A DNA stretch of 7,099 bases from Nocardioides sp. (lineage in GTDB: Bacteria > Actinomycetota > Actinomycetes > Propionibacteriales > Nocardioidaceae), in the NCBI GenBank assembly GCA_025965295.1, contig JAOPXF010000225.1, forward strand, positions 1 through 7,099. The letters are read 5' to 3'. The translations under genes and the position numbers were made by a program. This document shows positions 1 to 5,588 of this stretch, in pieces (the stretch's first letter is position 1; every line of letters starts with the position of its first letter). Under the pieces are notes generated by a model, which was not told where the DNA came from, did not search any database, and saw only the letters and a list, made by a program, of their open reading frames with translations.

Positions 1-430
1 TCACGGCCGTGTCGAAGCCGAAGGTGAAGTCGGTGCCGGACAGGTCGTTGTCGATCGTCTTGGGCACGCCGACGACGTTGACGCCGAGGTCGGCGAGCTT
101 GGTGGCCACGCCGAGGGTGTCCTCGCCGCCGATCGCGACGAGCGCGTCGACGCCGTCGGAGGCCAGGTTGTCCTTGATCCGCTCGACACCGCCGTCGATC
201 TTGAACGGGTTGGTGCGCGAGGAGCCGAGGATGGTGCCACCCCGGGGCAGGATGCCGCGGCACTGCTGGACGCCGAGCTCCATCGTGAGGCCCTCCAGGG
301 GGCCCTTCCAACCGTCGCGGTAGCCGACGAACTCGAACCCGTGCTGTCGCACGCCCTTGCGGACGACCGCCCGGATCACGGCGTTCAGGCCGGGGCAGTC
401 CCCGCCTCCGGTGAGTACTCCGACGCGCAT
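1..430 (-). CDS. 6-phosphofructokinase, N-terminal part (cut by window edge), PPi-dependent type by signature
   Basis: Catalyses phosphorylation of fructose 6-phosphate to fructose 1,6-bisphosphate in cytoplasmic glycolysis. The visible 143 residues begin MRVGVLTGGGDCPGLNA, the PFK family N-terminus with its glycine-rich phosphate-binding turn (residues 8-16). GGEDT lies at 101-105 and PKTIDND at 123-129. The aspartate of TIDND (D127) is the expected catalytic base. Numbering matches E. coli PfkA. Position 104 is Asp and 124 is Lys; in the family this pair marks pyrophosphate-using enzymes, whereas ATP enzymes have Gly at 104. ATG at 430 is chosen because AGGAG sits 5 bases upstream and the protein starts at the usual family position. 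The C-terminal two thirds lie outside the window, so completeness cannot be judged. The family is certain; the phosphoryl donor is inferred from two residues. The gene may be annotated pfkA or pfp. Confidence 0.96.
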   Translation of the reverse strand, partial: MRVGVLTGGGDCPGLNAVIRAVVRKGVRQHGFEFVGYRDGWKGPLEGLTMELGVQQCRGILPRGGTILGSSRTNPFKIDGGVERIKDNLASDGVDALVAIGGEDTLGVATKLADLGVNVVGVPKTIDNDLSGTDFTFGFDTAV

Positions 431-435
431 GTCCA

Positions 436-440
436 CTCCT
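436..440 (-). promoter_or_regulatory. Shine-Dalgarno site of the phosphofructokinase gene
   Basis: AGGAG on the minus strand, 5 bases before the ATG at 430. It is one of the few clear ribosome binding sites in this window and fixes the start of the phosphofructokinase. Confidence 0.75.
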
Positions 441-469
441 GGATTGGATCGTTCACAACGGGCGGGTCG

Positions 470-475
470 ACTGTA
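470..475 (-). promoter_or_regulatory. Possible -10 element for the phosphofructokinase gene
   Basis: TACAGT on the minus strand fits the TANNNT consensus and would place a transcript start about 33 bases before the ATG. No convincing -35 hexamer lies at the right distance, so this is a weak call made because the gene is preceded by a separate 76-base gap. Confidence 0.25.
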
Positions 476-492
476 GTCCCGTCCGTGCGCCG

Positions 493-506
493 GGGGCCAG
501 AGCCCC
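493..506 (-). terminator. Possible terminator hairpin between membrane protein A and phosphofructokinase
   Basis: GGGGC, a 4-base loop CAGA, then GCCCC form a perfect 5-bp G/C stem directly after the stop codon of membrane protein A. A wider alternative pairs GGGGGC (492-497) with GCCCCC (510-515). There is no U-tract on either side, so it is at best a U-less actinobacterial-style terminator, and in DNA this GC-rich such a stem can occur by chance. Confidence 0.3.
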
Positions 507-1179
507 TCAGCCCCCGAACACCTGGACGACCAGCCAGTCCACGCCGAGCCCCACGGCCAGCCCCGCGAGCGCCGCCCCGAGCACCGGCAGCCACCCCCCC
601 GACCACACTCCGGTCGGTGGGCACGCTCTCCCGCCAGCGCGGATCGCCGTCGATCGCCGCGAGGTGCTCCGCGTCCGCGGCCGCGTCGACCACGGCGACG
701 TCCGGCAGGCCGGGGTGCAGGACCAGGGCGACCGGGCGGCCCCTGCGCAGCTGGACACCGAGGGCACTTGGGACCAGCGCGGCGACCCGCCGGGCCGCCC
801 CGTCGGCGAGGGCCGTCGCCACCACCACGATCGCCGCGCCGGCCTGCGGTTCGGCCCGCCCGAGCACGAACGCGGGCGACGCGCGCACGATCCGTCGGCG
901 CACGACGCGGGCAGGTACGGCGGTCGCCGCGACCGCCCCCGACACGATCTCGGTGCTGCCGCGCACGATCTCCGCGCGCAGGGCCCGGTCGGCACGTCGC
1001 GTGACGACGATGACGCCGACCATCCAGCCGAGAGTGGTGACGATCCCGACGCCGAAGAGCACCAGCCCGAGCGCCAGGTGCCTGCCCGGGATCGCGAACA
1101 CGGCCCCGAACATCAGGCCGCTGCCGAGGGTCTGGCCGAACGCGGAAAGCCGGGTGAGGCGGGCGAGGTCGTTGAGCAT
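507..1179 (-). pseudogene. Small membrane protein, paralog A, frameshifted in a run of seven G's
   Basis: Unrecognised protein, clearly homologous to the upstream neighbour (paralog B, 1247-1915). It starts MLNDLARLTRL and has two predicted membrane helices (about 15-33 and 36-58), a conserved LRAEIVRGSTEIVSG segment (67-81), a polar middle domain, and the motifs VATALADG, RRVAALVP and GDPRW. After residue 195 (SVVGG) the frame as read departs from the paralog and would run on to 385, into the phosphofructokinase gene. Removing one G from the run at 594-600 gives 28 more residues, including a third hydrophobic helix ALAGLAVGLGV, and a stop at 507. Those 28 match the end of paralog B in length and sequence, giving 223 residues against 222. 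The product may be a membrane protein with a cytoplasmic or exported central domain. The frameshift may be real, phase-variable or a sequencing error. Function unknown. Confidence 0.8.
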
Positions 1180-1234
1180 GCCGGGTTACTACCCCCGGGC
1201 GGACACCCTCAACCCTTGTCACGCGCTCGACGGC
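1167..1234. repeat. Duplicated leader, copy A
   Basis: This 68-base segment matches 1903-1971 with one substitution (1203 against 1939) and one 1-base indel. It covers the first codons and the whole leader of paralog A, and ends in a 16-base copy (1219-1234) of the 3' end of the transporter gene, including its TGA, although no transporter gene is present here. It is the footprint of a tandem duplication with a unit of about 737 bases. Confidence 0.9.
1186..1212 (-). promoter_or_regulatory. Candidate promoter for leaderless mRNA, paralog A
   Basis: On the minus strand TTGAGG (1207-1212) is followed after 15 bases by TAGTAA (1186-1191). TAGTAA lies at -12 to -7 relative to the A of the start codon, exactly where a -10 box falls if transcription begins at the ATG itself. 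There is no Shine-Dalgarno sequence before this ATG, which fits leaderless translation, common in actinobacteria. The 15-base spacer is short and the last -10 base is A rather than T, so the -35 assignment is tentative. Confidence 0.5.
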
Positions 1235-1246
1235 GGCCAGCGACGC

Positions 1247-1915
1247 TCAGCCGCCGGCCAGCCGGTCGGCCAGCCAGGCCACCCCGACGCCCACGGCCAG
1301 CCCGGCGAGGGACATTCCGAGCTTCGCAAACGCGCCGCCGGAGATCGACCGGTCGGTGGGGATGGCGTCCTCGAGCCAGCGCGGGTCGCCCTCGATCTGC
1401 GCGAGCCGGTCATTGTCCGCGGACAGGTCCAGTACGGCGACGTCGGGACGGGCGGGGTGCACGGCGAGGGCCACCGGGTGGCCCTTGCGCAGCTGGAGAA
1501 GCAGGTCGGCCGGGACCAGGGCGGCGACCCGGCGGGCCGGCCCGTCGACGAGGGCGGTGGCCACGATCATGAGTCCCTTGCCGGACACGGGACCGGGGTG
1601 ACCGAGCAGGAAGGGTGGGCCCGGAACAAGGCGCCGTCGCGCGATCCGCGCCGGCACGGGGTCGGCGACCACGGTGCCGGACACGATCTCGGTGCTACCG
1701 CGCACGATCTCCGCGCGCAGCTCCCGGTCGGCACGCCGGCTCACGACCTCCTCCCCGATCGCGGCGGCGAGCATGAGCGCGCTGCCCACACCGAACAGGT
1801 CGAGCCACAGGGTCTCGTGCTCGGACAGCAACACGATGGCGCCGGACGTCAGGCCGAAGCCGAGCGTCAGGGCGAAGTAACAGACCCGCGTGAGGAGGGC
1901 CCGGTCGTTGAGCAT
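1247..1915 (-). CDS. Small membrane protein of unknown function, paralog B (intact)
   Basis: A 222-residue protein I do not recognise. Two hydrophobic helices at about 12-31 and 37-54 are followed by a basic stretch RRADRELR (60-67) and the segment LRAEIVRGSTEIVSG (66-80), the most conserved part of the pair. Next come a basic RIARRR (90-95), then a probably beta-rich soluble region (about 113-165) with VATALVDG, RRVAALVP and HPVALAVHPARPDVAVLD. GDPRW (176-180) precedes a C-terminal helix LAGLAVGVGVAWLADRLAGG. The layout, membrane hairpin, soluble domain, membrane helix, suggests a small integral membrane protein with one exposed domain; no catalytic motif is visible. The start is the ATG at 1915, shared with paralog A. 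It lies 40 bases after the transporter stop, so it may be co-transcribed with it as well as using its own leader promoter. Function unknown. Confidence 0.85.
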   Translation of the reverse strand: MLNDRALLTRVCYFALTLGFGLTSGAIVLLSEHETLWLDLFGVGSALMLAAAIGEEVVSRRADRELRAEIVRGSTEIVSGTVVADPVPARIARRRLVPGPPFLLGHPGPVSGKGLMIVATALVDGPARRVAALVPADLLLQLRKGHPVALAVHPARPDVAVLDLSADNDRLAQIEGDPRWLEDAIPTDRSISGGAFAKLGMSLAGLAVGVGVAWLADRLAGG

Positions 1916-1971
1916 GCCGGGTTACTACCCCCGGGCGGCCACCCTCAACCTCTTGTCACGCGCTCGACGGC
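1903..1971. repeat. Duplicated leader, copy B
   Basis: Partner of 1167-1234. Here the segment is in its presumed original place: 1956-1971 is the true end of the transporter gene (codons for P-S-S-A and TGA), followed on the minus strand by the leader and first codons of paralog B. Confidence 0.9.
1922..1948 (-). promoter_or_regulatory. Candidate promoter for leaderless mRNA, paralog B
   Basis: TTGAGG (1943-1948), a 15-base spacer and TAGTAA (1922-1927) on the minus strand, with TAGTAA at -12 to -7 from the ATG at 1915 and no ribosome binding site. Both elements and their spacing are identical in the leader of paralog A. The sequence GGGTAGTAACCC spanning the -10 has GGGT/ACCC arms and could also be a small operator or hairpin. 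Confidence 0.5.
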
Positions 1972-3194
1972 TCGACCGCCCGGTTGACGACCCGCTCCGC
2001 GGCCTGTGGCATCACCGCGCCGAGGCGGGCGGCGAGCACGGCGCCCACCAGCGACACCGCGAGCAGCCCGAACCAGATCGGGGTCGCGCCCCGCTCGAGC
2101 AGCCACGCGAAGCTGACCGGCGCGACCGTGCCGGCGACGTTCCAGGCGAGCTGGATCAGCGACAGGTAGCGGCCCCGCAGGTGGTCGGGCGCCGCCTCCG
2201 CGGACAGGGCGCCGTGCACGGGGCCGCCGAGCACCTCGCCGCAGGTGTAGACCACCGACCCCACCAGGACGACGACCGTGGCCAGCGCGACCGAGAGCCG
2301 GCTGGCCCCCATCAGCACGACGAACGAGGCCGCGAAGACGGCGTTGGTGAGGAGCAGCACGCGCCAGCGGACGGCCCCGGTCATCGCGCGCACCACGAGG
2401 CCCTGGCCGAAGCCGACCATCACCGTGTTGATCGTGAAGACCGCTCCGGTCACCCACCCGGACAGGCCCAGCACCGTGGTGGCGTAGACGGGCATGGCGA
2501 AGTTCAGGGCCATCATCGCCGTCGAGTAGGCCAGCTGGGTGGCCCAGAGCAGGCGGTAGGGCCGGTCGCGGAGCACCACGCCCCAACCCCCGTCCGCCGG
2601 GGTCCGGCCGGTGCTCGCGGTCGGGGGCACCGCGAGGAGCAGCCCGAAGGCCAGCGCGTAGGACACGGCGTTGGCCACCACCACCGCGGCGTACGCCGTG
2701 GGCGTGCCGATCGTGATCGCGAGCCCCGACAGCAGCCCGCCCAGCGCGAACCCGACGTTGCGCAGGGCGCCCAGGAAGCCGAACCACTTCTCCCGCTCCC
2801 CCGGCACCGAGATCGCCGCGACGATGTTGCCGTAGGAGCCCCAGAAGGCCGTGAGCCCGATCGTGACCACGACGGTCCACAGGGTGAGGGCGACGAACGA
2901 GTCGGTGACGAGGTAGGCCGCGAAGCCGACTCCCTGGAGCAGGTTCCCGGCGAGCAGCACCTGCTTGGCGCCGATGCGGTCGACGACGCCACCGAGCAGT
3001 GGTCCGACGGGCAGCGAGACCAGGGACGCGAGCGAGATGGCGCCGCCGACCTGGACGAGGCTCAGGTCCGTCGTGACCAGGAAGTACAGGACGCAGACCG
3101 GCATGAAGACGCCGCTCCCGACGGCGTCCACGGCGATCGCCGTGACGAAGCGACGGTGGTGGCCGATGGCGGGGAAGCCGAGTCTGTCGAGCAC
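1956..3194 (-). CDS. Major facilitator superfamily transporter
   Basis: A 412-residue integral membrane protein with a hydrophobic profile of about twelve helices, likely a proton-coupled exporter of unknown substrate. The MFS motif A loop between helices 2 and 3 is clear: GPLLGGVVDRIGAK (64-77), with the conserved G, D, R and G. A PGEREKWFGFLGALRNVG segment (131-148) fits the cytoplasmic helix 4-5 side. A long hydrophilic loop at 190-213 separates the two six-helix halves. The second half has DHLRGRYLSL (337-346), a degenerate internal repeat of the motif. The GTG at 3194 is preferred: it has GAGG upstream, gives a normal family length and leaves a divergent promoter gap. The open frame continues to an ATG at 3389, but that would overlap the divergent DUF1028 gene by about 120 bases and add a hydrophilic, non-MFS N-terminus. 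Substrate cannot be told from sequence. Confidence 0.92.
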   Translation of the reverse strand: MLDRLGFPAIGHHRRFVTAIAVDAVGSGVFMPVCVLYFLVTTDLSLVQVGGAISLASLVSLPVGPLLGGVVDRIGAKQVLLAGNLLQGVGFAAYLVTDSFVALTLWTVVVTIGLTAFWGSYGNIVAAISVPGEREKWFGFLGALRNVGFALGGLLSGLAITIGTPTAYAAVVVANAVSYALAFGLLLAVPPTASTGRTPADGGWGVVLRDRPYRLLWATQLAYSTAMMALNFAMPVYATTVLGLSGWVTGAVFTINTVMVGFGQGLVVRAMTGAVRWRVLLLTNAVFAASFVVLMGASRLSVALATVVVLVGSVVYTCGEVLGGPVHGALSAEAAPDHLRGRYLSLIQLAWNVAGTVAPVSFAWLLERGATPIWFGLLAVSLVGAVLAARLGAVMPQAAERVVNRAVEPSSA

Positions 3195-3264
3195 CCGCTC
3201 ATCCTCCAACCTCAACCGGACTTGAAGGCAACTCGCGTCCGCACGGGTCGCTAAGGTGCGGGTC
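3195..3264. promoter_or_regulatory. Divergent intergenic region between transporter and DUF1028 gene
   Basis: Seventy bases separate the two divergent start codons and must hold both promoters. An imperfect dyad, CCTCAA (3210-3215), six bases, TTGAAGG (3222-3228), is the only symmetrical element seen; its perfect core is TCAA-N6-TTGA. On the transporter side GAGG precedes the GTG at 3194. On the DUF1028 side AAGG (3253-3256) lies 8 bases before the ATG at 3265 and is a reasonable ribosome binding site. No full -35/-10 pair is convincing for either direction. Confidence 0.5.
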
Positions 3265-4104
3265 ATGACCTTCTCGATCGTCGCCCGGTCCGCTGACGGA
3301 GAGTCCTGGGGTGTCGCCGTCGCCTCCAAGTTCCTGGCCGTGGGGTCCGCCGTGCCCGCCGCGGTCGCGGGGGTCGGCGCCATCGCCACCCAGGCCGAGG
3401 CGAACGTCGCCTACAAGGGCCAGGCCCTCGCCCACCTCGACGACGGCGCCACGGCCTCGGTCGCCCTCCTGCGCCTGCTCGAGGACGACGAGGGCCGCGA
3501 CCACCGCCAGGTCGGCATCGTCGACCTCGACGGCAACGCCGCGAGCCACACCGGGCAGGCCTGCCTCGACTGGGCCGGCAGCGTGACCGGTGACGGCTAC
3601 GCCATCCAGGGCAACATCCTGGTCGGTGAGGAGGTCGTCGACGCCATGCAGGCCGCCTGGGAGTCGTCCGACGACGACGCTCCACTCGCCCGGCGGCTGC
3701 TGGCGGCACTGGCCGCGGGTGACGACGCCGGTGGCGACAGCCGCGGCCGCCAGTCGGCCGCGATCCTCGTGGTCCGCGACGGCGCCGGGTACGGCGGTCT
3801 CGACGACATCGCCGTCGACCTGCGGGTCGACGACGCTGCGTCATGCGGGGGCAATCCGGTCACCGAGCTGGCCCGGCTGCTCGACCTGAACGACCTCTAC
3901 CTGACCGCCTCGACCGAGGAGGAGCGGGTGCCGGTCACCCCCGAGCTCGAGGCGGAGCTCGAGGAGCGGGCCCGGGCCCTCGGTGCCCACGACTTCCACG
4001 CCTGGGTCGGCACCGAGAACTTCGAGATGCGGGTCGCCCCCGACGGCGCCTGGGTCGACCAGAGGGTGCTGGCGATCCTGCGCGCGGCCGAGCCGCGGCG
4101 ATGA
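3265..4104 (+). CDS. DUF1028 family protein (Ntn-hydrolase-like) with C-terminal putative peptidoglycan-binding domain
   Basis: A 279-residue protein with the full DUF1028 signature: MTFSIVARSADGESWGVAVA, SKFLAVGSAVPAAVAGVGAIATQAEAN, RQVGIVD (81-87), QGNIL (115-119) and GGDSRGRQSAA (156-166). The DUF1028 fold resembles Ntn hydrolases, in which the residue after the removed Met is the nucleophile; here that would be Thr2. This supports the ATG at 3265 over the GTG at 3256, which would bury Thr2. Residues from about 205 to 273, with LDLNDLYL, AWVGTENFEMR and WVDQRVLAIL, match the small C-terminal domain annotated as putative peptidoglycan-binding in this family. No signal peptide is visible, so it is probably cytoplasmic. 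The true substrate is not known for the family. Its stop overlaps the start of the glycerol kinase gene (ATGA), implying translational coupling and a shared pathway. Confidence 0.93.
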   Translation: MTFSIVARSADGESWGVAVASKFLAVGSAVPAAVAGVGAIATQAEANVAYKGQALAHLDDGATASVALLRLLEDDEGRDHRQVGIVDLDGNAASHTGQACLDWAGSVTGDGYAIQGNILVGEEVVDAMQAAWESSDDDAPLARRLLAALAAGDDAGGDSRGRQSAAILVVRDGAGYGGLDDIAVDLRVDDAASCGGNPVTELARLLDLNDLYLTASTEEERVPVTPELEAELEERARALGAHDFHAWVGTENFEMRVAPDGAWVDQRVLAILRAAEPRR

Positions 4105-5588
4105 GCGTCCTCGCGATCGACGCGGGCACGACCGGAGTCACGGCCGTCGTCGTCAGCCCGGACGGCACCATCGCGGCCAGGGGCTACCAGGAGTTCGCGC
4201 AGCACTTCCCCAGGCCGGGCTGGGTCGAGCACGCGCCCGAGGAGATCTGGCAGGCGACCCTGGAGGCCACCCGCGAGGTCCTCACCAAGGTCGACGCGAG
4301 CGAGCTCGAGGGCATCGGGATCACCAACCAGCGCGAGACGATCCTGCTGTGGGACCGCGAGACCCTCGGCTCGCCCCGGCGGGCGATCGTGTGGCAGGAC
4401 CGTCGTACGGCGGACATCTGCAGCCGCCTGCGCGACGAGGGCCACGAGGACCGCGTGGCGGAGCTGACCGGCTTGCGCCTCGATCCCTACTTCTCCGGCA
4501 CCAAGCTGATGTGGCTGGCCGAGCAGGAGCCGCACACCTGGGCGCTGGTCGAGCAGGGTCGCTACGCGGTCGGCACCGTCGACTCCTACCTGATCGCCCG
4601 GATGACCCGTGGCCTGGAGCACGTCACCGACGTGTCCAACGCCTGCCGGACGCTCCTCTTCGACCTCACCACCGGCGACTGGTCCGACGAGCTGTGCTCG
4701 CTGTTCGGGGTGCCCCGCGACGCGCTGCCGGAGCTGGTGCCCAACTGGGGCGAGATCGCCGTCACCGACCCGAGGTCCTTCTGCGACCTGTCGCTGCCGA
4801 TCGCCGGCATCGCGGGCGACCAGCAGTCGGCGCTCTTCGGCCAGACCTGCTTCGACGAGGGCGACTCGAAGTGCACCTACGGCACCGGGTCGTTCATCCT
4901 CACCAACACCGGGACCACGCTCGAGCGCTCGGACGCCGGCCTGCTGTCGACGGCCGCGTGGCGCTCCCCGGAGGGCGAGCTGACCTATGCCCTCGAGGGG
5001 GCGATCTTCGTCACCGGCGCCGCCGTGCAGTGGCTGCGCGACGGGCTGCAGATCGTGGGGACGGCCGCCGAGACCGCCGCGATCGCGGCCTCCGTGCCCG
5101 ACAGCGAGGGCGTCGTGTTCGTCCCGGCGCTCACCGGCCTGGGCGCCCCGCACTGGGACCCGCACGCCCGCGGCCTGATCATCGGCCTCACCCGAGGGAC
5201 CACCCGCGGCCACATCGTGCGGGCGACGCTCGAGGCCATCGCCTTCGAGGTGCGCGACGTGCTCGAGACCCTCCCGAACTGGGGGCCGGGCCTGCTCGAC
5301 AGCCTGCGCGTCGACGGGGGCGCCAGCGCCAACGACCTGCTCTGCCAGGTCCAGGCCGACCAGATCGGGGTGCCGGTCGAGCGCCCCAAGATCGTGGAGA
5401 CCACCGCGCTGGGCGCCGCGTTCCTCGCCGGCCTCGGCACCGGGGTGTGGTCGTCCACCGACGACCTGCGCGAGACCTGGCAGCTCGACCGGCGCTTCGA
5501 GCCCGGCGCAGACCGCGGGCGGGCCGACGCCGCGCACGCCCGCTGGATCGAGGCGGTCAGCCGGTCCAGGGGCTGGGCGACTACCTGA
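4101..5588 (+). CDS. glpK: Glycerol kinase (FGGY family)
   Basis: A 495-residue cytoplasmic kinase that phosphorylates glycerol to sn-glycerol 3-phosphate with ATP. The N-terminal FGGY domain starts AIDAGTTGVTAVV, a variant of the usual DQGTTSSRA phosphate loop. The glycerol-contacting residues known from E. coli GlpK are present: R78 and E79 in NQRET, W98 in VWQDRRT, Y130 in DPYFSGTK, D240 and Q241 in GDQQSALFGQ, with F265 in GTGSF. The C-terminal domain has TLEAIAFEVRDVL (376-388), VDGGASAND (404-412) and ETTALGAAFLAGLG (433-446). Length is normal for the family. The start overlaps the DUF1028 stop and lacks its own Shine-Dalgarno site, so translation is probably coupled. No glpF or glpD is adjacent within the window. 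The E. coli fructose-bisphosphate loop (GGKGGTR) is replaced. Another FGGY substrate is possible but less likely given the conserved binding residues. Confidence 0.93.
   Translation: MSVLAIDAGTTGVTAVVVSPDGTIAARGYQEFAQHFPRPGWVEHAPEEIWQATLEATREVLTKVDASELEGIGITNQRETILLWDRETLGSPRRAIVWQDRRTADICSRLRDEGHEDRVAELTGLRLDPYFSGTKLMWLAEQEPHTWALVEQGRYAVGTVDSYLIARMTRGLEHVTDVSNACRTLLFDLTTGDWSDELCSLFGVPRDALPELVPNWGEIAVTDPRSFCDLSLPIAGIAGDQQSALFGQTCFDEGDSKCTYGTGSFILTNTGTTLERSDAGLLSTAAWRSPEGELTYALEGAIFVTGAAVQWLRDGLQIVGTAAETAAIAASVPDSEGVVFVPALTGLGAPHWDPHARGLIIGLTRGTTRGHIVRATLEAIAFEVRDVLETLPNWGPGLLDSLRVDGGASANDLLCQVQADQIGVPVERPKIVETTALGAAFLAGLGTGVWSSTDDLRETWQLDRRFEPGADRGRADAAHARWIEAVSRSRGWATT

Noticed and set aside
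385..506. The long unshifted C-terminus of membrane protein A as its true end
   Set aside because: The tail is Arg/Gly-rich, overlaps the phosphofructokinase start and has no match in paralog B, whereas the shifted frame matches it to the last residue.
594..600. Programmed ribosomal frameshifting at the seven-G run
   Set aside because: No downstream stimulatory structure or internal Shine-Dalgarno signal was evident and paralog B makes the full protein without any shift; mutation or sequencing error is simpler.
341..1987. Long plus-strand open frame of 548 codons across the membrane-protein pair
   Set aside because: Its product is a low-complexity Arg/Ala/Pro/Gly string typical of antisense frames in GC-rich DNA; the minus strand has paralogous proteins conserved with each other.
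1890..3254. Plus-strand open frame of 454 codons over the transporter
   Set aside because: Composition is Arg, Gly, His, Asp and Glu repeats with no domain; it is the antisense shadow of a clear MFS protein.
3256..3264. GTG start for the DUF1028 protein
   Set aside because: It would place three residues before the family-typical MTFSIVA start and hide the candidate Thr nucleophile; the ATG at 3265 has AAGG 8 bases upstream.
3195..3389. N-terminal extension of the transporter to the ATG at 3389
   Set aside because: It would add 65 hydrophilic residues absent from MFS proteins and overlap the divergent DUF1028 coding region; the GTG at 3194 has an upstream GAGG and gives a normal length.
3843..4100. 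Upstream extension of the glycerol kinase frame to 3843
   Set aside because: The extra residues are Arg/Gly/Ala-rich out-of-frame translation of the DUF1028 gene; the family start is the ATG at 4101.
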